Of a DNA stretch of 26,833 nucleotides, positions 14,407 to 23,091 are shown in pieces (the stretch's first letter is position 1; each line of letters begins with the position of its first letter). A program made the translations under genes and the position numbers. Source of the stretch: a virus; the IMG/VR virus record IMGVR_UViG_3300033996_000612, positions 1 to 26,833 of that record; one strand, 5' to 3'. Below the pieces are notes generated by a model. That model was not told the origin of the DNA and ran no database searches. It worked only from the letters and a program-made list of their open reading frames with translations.

Positions 14407-15159
14407 TTAGATCGTTTTCGGCATGATGCTCTGTTGCATTGCAACATTGCTGCTTCCAGGGCTTGCGGCACCTCCCATTTGTCCTAAAGCGCCGAATCCA
14501 AGGTTGGTCAATCCAGACCCTAGCGATCCAAGATACTGGCTTCCAACACCGCCTGCGCTTGCCATATTATACGACCCAAGCAAAGCGGCTTGTTTTTTGG
14601 TGCGTTCATCAGCCCTCAAGTTTGCAAGCATCTGAGGCGTAAACTCGTAATTCGCCAGCTGCGACAGCGGCGTGGTTCCCAGAATGTTTGAAAACTGCTG
14701 AGCACCCGCCTGCTGGAGATCCAGTGAAGTCCTACCTAGGTCTCGCGCCGTTAGGTTGCGAGCCGCTTGGCTTCCAGCGTAACCGCCAGTTAAAGCCTTT
14801 GAGGCGGTATTGCGTTGGATTTGGGAAGCAAGGTCAGGGGGCAGCTCTCCGCGAAGCAACGACATTGCGTTCTGGGTGCGCTGAGCTTGGCCCTCCTGAT
14901 AGCCGGGAATCTGGAGGCCAAGAGACTCAAGAAGCTGCGCTCGGTTGAAGGCGTTTCGTTGAGCTTCAAGCTCTCTGGTTTGAGGCGCCAGTTTCCCTGC
15001 CTCTCCCACTGCTGAGCCGACGTCGAGGCCAGGCATATTCGCGACGCCGCGAGCGCCAGCGCGATCCTTGCTAGCTTGATTGGCTCCGACTGCTGCGCCG
15101 ATGCCTCCGACGGCAGCTCCGGCTCCGATTCCTATAACTGCTGTGGCTACGAATGACAT
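14407..15159 (-). CDS. Putative ejection / internal virion protein with glycine-zipper N-terminus (250 aa)
   Basis: Start at ATG 15159, overlapping the upstream gene by 13 bases. The first 28 residues (MSFVATAVIGIGAGAAVGGIG...) are hydrophobic with a GxxxG-type small-residue pattern, as in phage proteins that insert in membranes or form channels during DNA ejection. The rest is helical and rich in Gln, Ala, Leu and Gly (for example ELEAQRNAFNRAQLLESLG and the GGYAGSQAARNLTARDLGR segment). A Gly-rich C-terminus follows. P22-type phages have small ejection proteins of similar character. The assignment rests on composition and position beside the giant gene, not on a diagnostic motif. Confidence 0.65.
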   Translation of the reverse strand: MSFVATAVIGIGAGAAVGGIGAAVGANQASKDRAGARGVANMPGLDVGSAVGEAGKLAPQTRELEAQRNAFNRAQLLESLGLQIPGYQEGQAQRTQNAMSLLRGELPPDLASQIQRNTASKALTGGYAGSQAARNLTARDLGRTSLDLQQAGAQQFSNILGTTPLSQLANYEFTPQMLANLRADERTKKQAALLGSYNMASAGGVGSQYLGSLGSGLTNLGFGALGQMGGAASPGSSNVAMQQSIMPKTI

Positions 15160-15611
15160 AGTAAGTATTGGTTTTGACCCACGTAAGTGAGGTCGTTCAA
15201 AAGCTCTTCGTGATCCGTCTTGTTATCCAGATTCAGGTGAACCGTGGTCCAAATGGTGTCCTCATGGATTAACAGCACGCGGCGAGTTCCTGGCTTGGTG
15301 ATGCCCGAATACGGCGCTACGTAGGTCACCATGCCCTCGTTCTCGCTAACCACCGTGACCCTGCCTTTGGTGATGAAGAACGGATTGTCGAACTTATGGA
15401 TGCGGCTGGTGACGACACATCCAGCCGGCATGAAGATTTCACGCACGTACATCCCCTCTGGGAACGTGTGCTTTAGCGGACACTCCTGCTGGGGAATATT
15501 CGCCACGAACGCTTCCCACCTGTCCAGACGATCATCGAACGTGACGGTCTCGTCCGTCAGGATATCGAGCCACGTCACTGGCTGAACGGCTACTGGAAGC
15601 TCCTCAGTCAT
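15147..15611 (-). CDS. Small cupin-like structural protein
   Basis: A 154-residue product whose ATG at 15611 shares a base with the upstream TGA (TGATG). Residues about 50-130 look like a small double-stranded beta-helix: FPEGMYVREIFMPAGCVVTS, HKFDNPFFITKGRVTVV, YVAPYSGITKPGTRRVLLIH and WTTVHLNL, with the strand and Gly-rich turn spacing of a cupin. H72 and H125 could be metal-binding, but the full cupin metal motif is not evident. Similar small proteins sit among tail genes in some podovirus-type phages, and a structural or assembly role is inferred. An N-terminal helix (WLDILTDETVTFDDRLDRWE) may contact a partner. Confidence 0.6.
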   Translation of the reverse strand: MTEELPVAVQPVTWLDILTDETVTFDDRLDRWEAFVANIPQQECPLKHTFPEGMYVREIFMPAGCVVTSRIHKFDNPFFITKGRVTVVSENEGMVTYVAPYSGITKPGTRRVLLIHEDTIWTTVHLNLDNKTDHEELLNDLTYVGQNQYLLCHS

Positions 15612-16699
15612 CAGATAAATCCACCGAACCGAAATTGAATCTTCGCGGACCCGAACGGCTGCACGTTAATCACGCTGCGCTCATTGGGGCTGTACGCCTC
15701 AAGCTCATTCCGAAGCGATCGTAGTGCTAGCTGGATCTCGCGCTCAGCCTCGGTGTACTGATTTCGGTCTTCCTTCTGGATCGCTTTCATCATGTGCTTG
15801 ATCGCCTGGAGGTTCCCGATAAACAGCCAGTCTGAATCAACGATCGCCGGTATGAAGTCCAGACGAACGATCGCTTCCACGACCGTGTTGGTGCAAGCCT
15901 CGTCTGCTGGCACGCAGCCGTCTCCGTTGTCGATGCAGCAGTTGTCCTGGGTGGTGCTGCACGAGTTGGCGCCACCGCACACCTCGGGCATCCCGACAAG
16001 GTAGGTGCGACGGTACTCAGGGTTCTGCTCGCTCGGGCCCCAGACTGCAACCTGGGTTAGTAGAAGGGTTGTCGGGTTGTACGCCAGAATCGTCAGGCTC
16101 CCTTGAGTCAACGGCTTCTGAGCGCCAGTCAGACCCGGCTGCTTGAAGAGGTTGGTTGTCTGGACGTAGGCCGTGATGGAGGGGTTTGGAAGCGTGACGT
16201 ACTCGCCCCAGACGTATTCTCCAGTGACCGAGTCCAACGTGCGGATTGGGATTCCATTGGGATCAAGCCCCTGCAAGAGAACACGCTTACCAACGTCAGC
16301 TGACAGCTGTGGTGTCACCCTGATGTAGCAGTTACCAACCGAGTCTCGAAACTGCGTCACCATGCCGCGATCTAGCAGCTGGTCTTGCTCGCATCCTTCC
16401 CGGCTGCATCCGGTGCGCGGTGCCCGGGTGTCCGTCTGGAACTCGTACCACTGGTTCTGGATGGGGATGTTGTAGCCGCAGAGGTTCATCGCCTCAATCG
16501 TCTTGACCTCGCGAGGCCAGGTGATGCAGCCGGCGGTGACGCAGACACGCAGCTTCTTGTACGTACCCCACCACTTGCCCATGTCCGCCAAACGAGCCTG
16601 AGCCTCGTTGAGCAGCTGGACGAAACGCTCGTCGCAGGTGGCCAGACCGACTGCCTGCGGGATCGTGGAGTTCTTGGCTTGGGCGAGGGTTTTTCTCAT
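15611..16699 (-). CDS. Tail adaptor / head-tail joining-type protein with knottin-like cysteine insert
   Basis: The start is the ATG at 16699 right after the upstream stop; the in-frame extension to 16810 is inside the neighbour. The 362-residue product has an N-terminal helical region with FVQLLNEAQARLADMGKWWGTYKKLRVCV, then ITWPREVKTIEAMNLCGY. That pattern, a helix followed by W-P-R and beta-strands, is seen in structural proteins encoded next to podovirus tail hubs. A beta-rich middle follows. At residues 241-269 there is a six-cysteine insert of spacing C-x5-C-x6-CC-x6-C-x6-C. The C-terminus has a helix (EREIQLALRSLRNELEA) and ends FGSAKIQFRFGGFI. The exact role (adaptor, nozzle or stopper) is not certain. 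Confidence 0.65.
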   Translation of the reverse strand: MRKTLAQAKNSTIPQAVGLATCDERFVQLLNEAQARLADMGKWWGTYKKLRVCVTAGCITWPREVKTIEAMNLCGYNIPIQNQWYEFQTDTRAPRTGCSREGCEQDQLLDRGMVTQFRDSVGNCYIRVTPQLSADVGKRVLLQGLDPNGIPIRTLDSVTGEYVWGEYVTLPNPSITAYVQTTNLFKQPGLTGAQKPLTQGSLTILAYNPTTLLLTQVAVWGPSEQNPEYRRTYLVGMPEVCGGANSCSTTQDNCCIDNGDGCVPADEACTNTVVEAIVRLDFIPAIVDSDWLFIGNLQAIKHMMKAIQKEDRNQYTEAEREIQLALRSLRNELEAYSPNERSVINVQPFGSAKIQFRFGGFI

Positions 16700-16700
16700 G

Positions 16701-17651
16701 TTATCGGATGGCGCGGGCCATGACTTTCCAAGAGGCTTCGGTAATGGCAGCAGGCACTCCGGTATCTTTGCGGTTGACCCAGATTGCGAACCCGCCGTTG
16801 TTTCGGACAAAACCGATGACGCTGGCGTTTGAGAATGGTGTCATGGAAATACCGTAGTTGGTCGGATAGGCCAGTGATTTTGCCGAAATGTAATCATCCA
16901 GCGCATAACCAACGTCCGCAGTAGTGCAGATGATTCCGATGTCCCAAGTCAACGGGTCTACTCCGAGGCCGTGGAAAAAAGTAACCGCAAATCCAGAAGC
17001 CGGAATCGCCAGATAACTCGCAACCGGAGTAATATACCCCGACTCCCAGACCGTAGCCGGAGTCGAGTTTGTCCGTAAAAACTGGCGATCAATTCCAGAA
17101 GAGAAATTCGATGGACCCACATTGCCGGGATTCAGCAGCTGGAAACGAGTGCCGTCGTACACAACGACGCACACCTGCCCGGCTCGTATGTCGCCTGCAA
17201 CCAATGGAACGGTGCCAAACTTCGTGATCGCCTTAATTGCAAGGCCGTCAACCGACAGCGTGCTAGCTCCAGTGTTTACGATTGACCCAACAAAAACGTA
17301 TGACACCCCTGTCCGGTACGCCTGATTTACACCAGGAGAAACGGGCGTCAACGTAAGCGTGTAGGCGTTGGCAACGCCGGCTCCGACGCCATACGTAAAC
17401 TGCGTCTGAACCCGCGACCATCCAGCCGGCGCCGTCGTGTTGTACTTCAGGACCTCGACCGGATTCTGGTTTGAGTCCAGTCGCAGCCAGTAGAGCGAAA
17501 GATCAGCTGGGGCAACTGCGCCTGCCGACCACTCTGGTGGCGCTGAATACTGGGCGATTATCGCCTCCGCGTAGGCGTCCAAACGATCCTGCTCGGATGC
17601 GTAGCAGGCGGGCGGAGGAAGTGTGCCGGCAGTTAGGTTGATTTCAGGCAT
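16701..17651 (-). CDS. Tail fibre protein
   Basis: A 316-residue protein, ATG at 17651, two bases after the tailspike stop. The central region (about 85-180) carries a common phage fibre module: TYGVGAGVANAYTLTLTP, YRTGVSYVFVGS, NTGASTLSVDGLAIKAITKF, and GDIRAGQVCVVVYDGTRFQLL. This forms intertwined beta-strands in fibre stalks. The C-terminal part (about 195-316) contains FFHGLGVDPLTWDIGIICTT and a SNASVIGFVRNNGGFAIWVN segment, likely the distal receptor-facing domain. The N-terminus (PPPACYASEQDRLDAYAEAI) probably attaches to the tail. A GCTAGC site at 17262 lies in the GAST part. Role inferred from the fibre module and position among tail genes. Confidence 0.75.
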   Translation of the reverse strand: MPEINLTAGTLPPPACYASEQDRLDAYAEAIIAQYSAPPEWSAGAVAPADLSLYWLRLDSNQNPVEVLKYNTTAPAGWSRVQTQFTYGVGAGVANAYTLTLTPVSPGVNQAYRTGVSYVFVGSIVNTGASTLSVDGLAIKAITKFGTVPLVAGDIRAGQVCVVVYDGTRFQLLNPGNVGPSNFSSGIDRQFLRTNSTPATVWESGYITPVASYLAIPASGFAVTFFHGLGVDPLTWDIGIICTTADVGYALDDYISAKSLAYPTNYGISMTPFSNASVIGFVRNNGGFAIWVNRKDTGVPAAITEASWKVMARAIR

Positions 17652-17653
17652 GG

Positions 17654-20600
17654 CTAGATGCGGTAAAGGTAGTCGTTTGGCTTACACGGGCCTGGGTCGC
17701 ATTCAAGCGCCAAACAGCCCTCGGGACAATCGAAATAGAAAAACTGCTCAAGAGGCGCAACGCAGCGTGTTGGGCGCCCTGTGAGAAATGCGTTGCCAAA
17801 CTGGCCTCCGTTATTGCGGACCAAACCTTGTCCACTGAGCCTTCGGACGTTGTTGCATCCAATCTGGATGTTATCGACGTACCGGAAGAAGTTGCCGATC
17901 GAGGAGGTAAACGCTACGTCTGGACCAGGACTCGCGCAGGTAAACGTCGTGGCCGACGGTGTTCCGGTCACGATCACCTGGTCGTTGAACGAAGCGTTGC
18001 TGAGCCCCTCAACGGTTACGTGGTATCCAAGGAGTATCTGGTGCGCCTTGTTCGTCGTGTACGTGGCGACTCCGGCGGTGCGCTGGAATCCGATGGGTTT
18101 GATTTCCCACGGGAAGTTGATCGGGCTGTTGATGCCGAGGAATCCTCCGGATGAACTTCCAGGTGTGCCGCCATTTGTAACCGTAAACTGATTTACAGCT
18201 GGAGTGCTGAGAACCATGAACACCCCGTTGAACGTGCCGTCTGACACGCTAATCGTCGAAATTTCCATTCCCACCTGAAGCTCATGAGCTGACGCCGTCG
18301 TAAACGTGGAAATTCCTGCCGCACGCGTTACGGTTGAGATCGGTATCTGGTAGTCCGTCGGGTAGTACCAGGTAGACTTGTTTACATCGTGGTTGTTGAC
18401 CAGGAAAACGGCGTCCAAGGGGGTGTACGCGGTTTGGTAGAACCATGATCCCGGCCCTGTTAAGAGAACATCATTGTTCTCGATCAACATATCCTTGTGC
18501 CCCGAAATCAAGGTTGAGTAGGCCTCTGGGTTAGTGATGGCTGGAACCCCTGAAATCAACGTAAACCAATCCTGCACAACCAAGGCGATAAACGCTGATA
18601 TGTTCAGTGCCGAGTTGTGATGGATGTGTGTTCCCTTGTGCTGGTAGGAATCGACGTAGAAGCAGGTGCCACGAAACCCGTCAAAATTGTTGTAGCTGAT
18701 ATCCGCACCGTTGGCTTCACGAACCGTGATGGCGGTAACCGGACTCTGCTGGTTTACGGGGTCGGGGCCACCCTGAACCCGGTTGTATTTAAACTCACAT
18801 CCTGTAGCGAAGATGCGCTGACTTCGGAGCATGATTACCTGGCCGTCGAGGTATAGGCCGGGGAGTATGTCGATGCCCGCATTGGATGCCGTAAATCGGT
18901 AAGAGTCTGGCGTTGATATGACAGTCAATGACCCAGCGAACCCAAGATTTACAACCGCGTATCCAGAGACTGATATTGCTGGAAAAACAGCAGCACCCAC
19001 CTGCGCGACAGTAAACGTGAAGTCGTTTATAACGCTAGCGACAGTAAAAGATCCATCAAACGAGTTGTCGCTGATGTCCACAGACACGGTATTTCCAGGC
19101 GCTAAGAAATGCTTCTGCGACGTTATAAATGTAACTACGTTTAATTGTCGTTGAGCGGATATGATTCCAAAGGCATAATTTCCAATCGTCACCAGCACCA
19201 CATCCCCCACCCTCAACGTGTGCTTCATCACGCAGGTGTAGGTCGCAACTCCACCAACGCGAGAAACCACATTGATCGGGTCAATAAGACTTGAAAACCC
19301 GCCAACCACACACTGAGTATTCGACTCTGCGCTGCCAGGGTACAGGGTGCTTTGAATTGAGTTGCGTCCTTGGTAGCTGAAATCGTTGTTTAGAACCCTT
19401 GCTCCTTGAGTGTTGTCAGTAACGTTCATCGGAAGAAACGACTTCACGATAAACGCCTCCTGATCCGCAATTCCAACTCCGAAATCGTAGAACTGGTTGT
19501 TCTGAATGAGCGCGTTCTCTCCGACGTGGTTGATTCCAGCAACGGTGAATGACGAGTTTACGCCAGCTGTTGATTGAGCTGTAAGGGCAACGTCTGGATA
19601 AGCCCAAGCGCGAGCGTTCTCATTTATTACCTTGTATACCAGCCCAGAATCTCCAATTACGCCAGTGTCAGGTCCAGCGTTGGCGCAGCTAAACTGCGTT
19701 GGAGACGGTATTCCGGTGATTACAAACGTGCCATTGAGTGTGGGATTAGCGAATCCTGATATGAAAACCGTATCTCCAGGTATGAACGGATGAACCAAAG
19801 AAGTATCGTAGGTGGCGACGTTAGTAAGCCTTTCGTACCCGATCATCGAAAAAATCGTCGGTGTTCCTACGTTTAAGCAAAAAGCCTCTTGTGCTGATAT
19901 AAATCCCGCTACTACAAACGTGCCATTCAATGCAGCGTTGGAATACCCTGTCACCGTGATCGTGTCACCAGTTGTAAAACCAAAGTTCCATTGCGGGTGT
20001 TTAGTGTATATTGCGTATCCAAATTGATTTATACGACCTTGTGTTAGCACAACACGAAGATCGCGTTGAAACGACATCGAAGTAATGTTTTGAACCTGAC
20101 CGAATCCAATAAATGAAGAATCGTTTCCTGGTCCAACTATAATTACGTTACTTATGTACTGTCCTATTTCACTTACATTCGTGTACGGAGTAGGAACAAC
20201 CGGGGGAGTGTAGGGCGGTGTTGCGATCGGTTGAATGAAATGTGGATACGAAGTATTATAAGTGTTTACACCATTTGTCCGTTGAACAGAGGAAATCTTA
20301 GTGTCAGCGACCGAGTTGTTTGCGTAGTTTCCGTCGAAAGTAATTCCTTCAATTATCGTGTTCTTGCAGTTGATGCTATCCAGAGGCGCGCCTGCGTAAG
20401 CGCCAGGTGCCCCAACAACTCCAAACCCCGTGTAATTTCCTAAGGTCTTAAGCATCTGTATGCTAGCACCGAAAGTATCCCCTCTTTTTGTAGAGGTATG
20501 GTCGGCAAACTTCAGGATCGTCTTTCCGATGCCCTGGCCGGTGAATGCGATGTTATTGATGACGCCCGTCAACGGTGGGTATCCCATCACAAGTGACGAG

Positions 20601-21007
20601 GTGTAGCCGCCGCCGATTAGGTTGATCCAACCGTCTTCGGTGACCAGGGGGGCATCGGGATATGCTGGCAGCGGCATCGACACTGTAAATCGCGTCGGAG
20701 TAGGTATGCTTAGAACCGTGAATCCAAACTGTAACGGCCCAGTACCATTAAAGGTGCTGTCCGTAAACCCGTACAAAGTGATCTTCTCGCCGACAACGAG
20801 CCCGTGCGGTGTGGACGTGTTGAACGTCGCAACGCCTGCGGTGCGGACACGGTCGATGATCTTCGCACCAGGACTCGACCCAAGCAGGAATGTCCCCACT
20901 GGAAAATCGCAGCGCAGCGCAGCGAATAGGCATTCATTGATCGCCCACGCGCTGTTTCTCAGTCCACAGGGATCGGCGCCGTAATCGACTGGGTTTGAAG
21001 AAGGCAT
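17654..21007 (-). CDS. Tailspike-like beta-helix protein with repeated beta-modules (1117 aa)
   Basis: The N-terminus VDYGADPCGLRNSAWAINECL (about 7-27) is the pectate-lyase-type opening of a right-handed parallel beta-helix. Beta-helix rungs recur as IIEGITFDGNYAN, GADISYNNFDGF, THIHHNSALN and MLIENNDVLL. Inserted are repeats of about 55-60 residues with the form R-x-x-G-V-A-T-x-x-T-x-x-x-H...G-x-x-V...G...F-N-G-x-x-x-V...F-T. Good copies lie near 53-112, 324-390, 393-458, 618-685, 893-960 and 971-1039; shorter copies are near 243-262 and 582-619. The C-terminus is Cys-rich (DCPEGCLALECDPGPC). The spike probably binds or cleaves surface glycans, but no catalytic residues can be named. The centre (about 19.4-20.5 kb) is AT-richer than flanking DNA. 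Confidence 0.8.
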   Translation of the reverse strand: MPSSNPVDYGADPCGLRNSAWAINECLFAALRCDFPVGTFLLGSSPGAKIIDRVRTAGVATFNTSTPHGLVVGEKITLYGFTDSTFNGTGPLQFGFTVLSIPTPTRFTVSMPLPAYPDAPLVTEDGWINLIGGGYTSSLVMGYPPLTGVINNIAFTGQGIGKTILKFADHTSTKRGDTFGASIQMLKTLGNYTGFGVVGAPGAYAGAPLDSINCKNTIIEGITFDGNYANNSVADTKISSVQRTNGVNTYNTSYPHFIQPIATPPYTPPVVPTPYTNVSEIGQYISNVIIVGPGNDSSFIGFGQVQNITSMSFQRDLRVVLTQGRINQFGYAIYTKHPQWNFGFTTGDTITVTGYSNAALNGTFVVAGFISAQEAFCLNVGTPTIFSMIGYERLTNVATYDTSLVHPFIPGDTVFISGFANPTLNGTFVITGIPSPTQFSCANAGPDTGVIGDSGLVYKVINENARAWAYPDVALTAQSTAGVNSSFTVAGINHVGENALIQNNQFYDFGVGIADQEAFIVKSFLPMNVTDNTQGARVLNNDFSYQGRNSIQSTLYPGSAESNTQCVVGGFSSLIDPINVVSRVGGVATYTCVMKHTLRVGDVVLVTIGNYAFGIISAQRQLNVVTFITSQKHFLAPGNTVSVDISDNSFDGSFTVASVINDFTFTVAQVGAAVFPAISVSGYAVVNLGFAGSLTVISTPDSYRFTASNAGIDILPGLYLDGQVIMLRSQRIFATGCEFKYNRVQGGPDPVNQQSPVTAITVREANGADISYNNFDGFRGTCFYVDSYQHKGTHIHHNSALNISAFIALVVQDWFTLISGVPAITNPEAYSTLISGHKDMLIENNDVLLTGPGSWFYQTAYTPLDAVFLVNNHDVNKSTWYYPTDYQIPISTVTRAAGISTFTTASAHELQVGMEISTISVSDGTFNGVFMVLSTPAVNQFTVTNGGTPGSSSGGFLGINSPINFPWEIKPIGFQRTAGVATYTTNKAHQILLGYHVTVEGLSNASFNDQVIVTGTPSATTFTCASPGPDVAFTSSIGNFFRYVDNIQIGCNNVRRLSGQGLVRNNGGQFGNAFLTGRPTRCVAPLEQFFYFDCPEGCLALECDPGPCKPNDYLYRI

Positions 21008-21008
21008 A

Positions 21009-23048
21009 CTATTCGGAGAGTAACGGGCAGGCGACGCGGCTCAGATCGCCGTAGATATCCTCTTGGAGTCGTTGAGCAACCATCGCCACGCGCTTGAGCC
21101 GGAAGCGGCCGGTGTTCACGTAGCGCAACTGGAACTCGTAGCCATCACGAGTAAACCCTCCGGTCTGCACGTCACACTTGTCCGGAGGCTGCGGGAGGGC
21201 AATGCGCGATCTGGCTGGCGGCTGGTAGTATTTGACCTCTTGGCAGTTAATCACCGCAGGAGGGCAGGAAATCTCGCCTGGCTCGCAGTTGCGGTACTTG
21301 GCGCAGTCTTTAATCTCGGCCCATGGTTGCCAGCACTCGCCCTCGTTAGCCTTGAAGTAGACCTTGGCTTCGATATTGCCCATCACCTGGTCGTACCACT
21401 GCTCGGCGCTAACTAGGCGCTTCTTGTTTGTGGGTTCACCAAATGTCAGTGAGCGGGTCTCAATGGTCCAGTCAATCGGTACATCATCGAACCCATCAAA
21501 GTCAAACTGGCCGTTCTTGGTGACCTCAAAGAGACCGATGTCCCCTTGATTCAGTCCAAACATGAAGCAGCGTTCTTGCTTCTGGATTCGGATTGTCAGC
21601 ATCTGGAATACATCAACTCCAGTCCAGACCCCCTCCCATGCCGGCGGGAGTTTTCGGCCCATGCCCGAGACAAGATCAAAGTCCAGCACTACGACCCCTC
21701 GGTGTATGATACCTCGGTTGTTGACCTTCTGGGGCTGAATGGTCATCAGCAACCGATTGTCGAAGTTCACGGAGCTAGCAGCCGTCAGGTAAAAATCCGT
21801 GTCGTAAGCCAGCGCACGGGTCACCTGCCGGCTGATCGGAGTATTTCCAAACTCAGAGAAGTCGCGCCTGGCGTAGATCAACGAGCGAATGCCGTCCTGA
21901 GCGCGGAAGAATAGATCACCGTTCACCGGCACGATGGATTCGTGGTTGAACGATCCGAAGTTCAGAAGCGCGAATCGCTGGATTGGATAATTGAGATCCT
22001 TCCAAACATCCCGGTCCACAGGCGCGTTAAACGCGTAAGTGGCGGTCGGGGTGAACACCAGCAGGTCGCCGTCGCCAAGGGACGTGTCCAGGTTGGCCGC
22101 GAATGCCAACCCTGTGATCGGGCCGCTTGAGACCGCAAAGGCGCCGCCTTCATTGATGAATGTGTTCTCGGTAAATCGAATCACGCTGTCCCGGCCATAA
22201 GCGGGATCGCCGTAGACCAAGTCTCCACCGTAGTATTCCGATCCATTGGCAACCCATAGGCGACCTTTTCCGTATGCCATCGGGCCACCTGTTGGCACTT
22301 CTTCTCCAGTTGCTCGACGCAATGTGGAACCGTCAAACAGATACGGTTGATTCTGAGTGTCTTGGACGATCATCCAATTCTCAGCCTGCTGAAAATAAAC
22401 GTGTAAAATCTGAGGATTATTGGCCGCTAGCTGGTAGGCATTGAATGTTGGGCCAAGCAACGGACCTGCGTCAACTCCCGGTGAGTACGTGGTAAATGTC
22501 GTTAGGCTTGGGGTAGTCTGAACCAGAAAATCTCCGAAAAATCCCTGCGGAAAAGACGCACCTGGAGGTTCAGGAAGCCGTACCACCATGCCGGGCGATA
22601 GCCCGTGAGGCGCTCCGCAAACGTAGGTAGCGACGTTAGATACTCGACCGCGAGTTTGAATCTGAAACTGAAAATTGATTGGCGTTATGTCTGTAACGCT
22701 GAATCCGGCGTTGATGTCGATCTGGAAGACTTTGCCTCCAATCGACACAAAAATGTAAGGGTCTTCGTTGTCGGCAGTGTAGGTTCCGCATCCCTGAAAA
22801 AACCCCTCTTTGAACGCCGATTGCACCGCAGCGTTGTAGTAGCCTCCGTTGTAGAGAACGGTTGGATCGGCAAACTTCAGCAGTTTGGTCCAAATTCCAG
22901 GTCGCGCTTTCGGGAATCCTCCGCGCACCGTCGTGTTCACCGCCCATGCTAGCTGGTTCGGTTGAATGAGTGAGGGCGAAAAACCGCTATCCACCCCACC
23001 TTCAGCGGTGAGGAGGCCATCTACTATGCGATTTTTTTCTGCGACCAT
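21009..23048 (-). CDS. Tail hub / stabilisation (gp10-like) beta-propeller protein
   Basis: A 679-residue protein from the ATG at 23048; an upstream in-frame TTG at 23090 is possible but less likely. The N-terminus VDGLLTAEGGVDSGFSPSLIQPNQLAWAVNTTVRGGFPKARPG is typical of phage head-completion or tail-nozzle proteins of the P22 gp10 type. Repeated blade-like segments follow: WMIVQDTQNQPYLFDGSTLRR, MAYGKGRLWVANGSEYYGGDL, LLVFTPTATYAFNAP, VNGDLFFRAQDGIRSL, and FDNRLLMTIQP. A beta-module like those in the tailspike is inserted at about 134-192. Near the C-terminus (about 569-607) there is a Cys-rich stretch (ECWQPW, DCAKYRNCEPGEISC). It is the first gene of the leftward operon, only 43 bases from the terminase start. 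Confidence 0.75.
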   Translation of the reverse strand: MVAEKNRIVDGLLTAEGGVDSGFSPSLIQPNQLAWAVNTTVRGGFPKARPGIWTKLLKFADPTVLYNGGYYNAAVQSAFKEGFFQGCGTYTADNEDPYIFVSIGGKVFQIDINAGFSVTDITPINFQFQIQTRGRVSNVATYVCGAPHGLSPGMVVRLPEPPGASFPQGFFGDFLVQTTPSLTTFTTYSPGVDAGPLLGPTFNAYQLAANNPQILHVYFQQAENWMIVQDTQNQPYLFDGSTLRRATGEEVPTGGPMAYGKGRLWVANGSEYYGGDLVYGDPAYGRDSVIRFTENTFINEGGAFAVSSGPITGLAFAANLDTSLGDGDLLVFTPTATYAFNAPVDRDVWKDLNYPIQRFALLNFGSFNHESIVPVNGDLFFRAQDGIRSLIYARRDFSEFGNTPISRQVTRALAYDTDFYLTAASSVNFDNRLLMTIQPQKVNNRGIIHRGVVVLDFDLVSGMGRKLPPAWEGVWTGVDVFQMLTIRIQKQERCFMFGLNQGDIGLFEVTKNGQFDFDGFDDVPIDWTIETRSLTFGEPTNKKRLVSAEQWYDQVMGNIEAKVYFKANEGECWQPWAEIKDCAKYRNCEPGEISCPPAVINCQEVKYYQPPARSRIALPQPPDKCDVQTGGFTRDGYEFQLRYVNTGRFRLKRVAMVAQRLQEDIYGDLSRVACPLLSE

Positions 23049-23091
23049 GACGCTTGAACGTATTGAAAGGCCGCAGCAGCATTCCCGCAAG
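23049..23091. promoter_or_regulatory. Divergent intergenic region between hub and terminase genes
   Basis: Transcription diverges from this 43-base gap: the leftward tail operon begins at ATG 23048 and the rightward packaging genes at ATG 23092. Promoters for one or both directions must lie here or inside the neighbouring genes. I see no convincing -35/-10 pair or SD sequence. An alternative terminase ATG at 23047 would overlap the leftward ATG, which is why I favour 23092. Regulatory function is inferred from position only. Confidence 0.35.

Noticed and set aside
17654-21007. Ubiquitin-activating-enzyme function from the FCCH-like repeats
   Set aside because: The repeats look like a generic small beta-module in a tail protein; no adenylation or catalytic cysteine domain is present.
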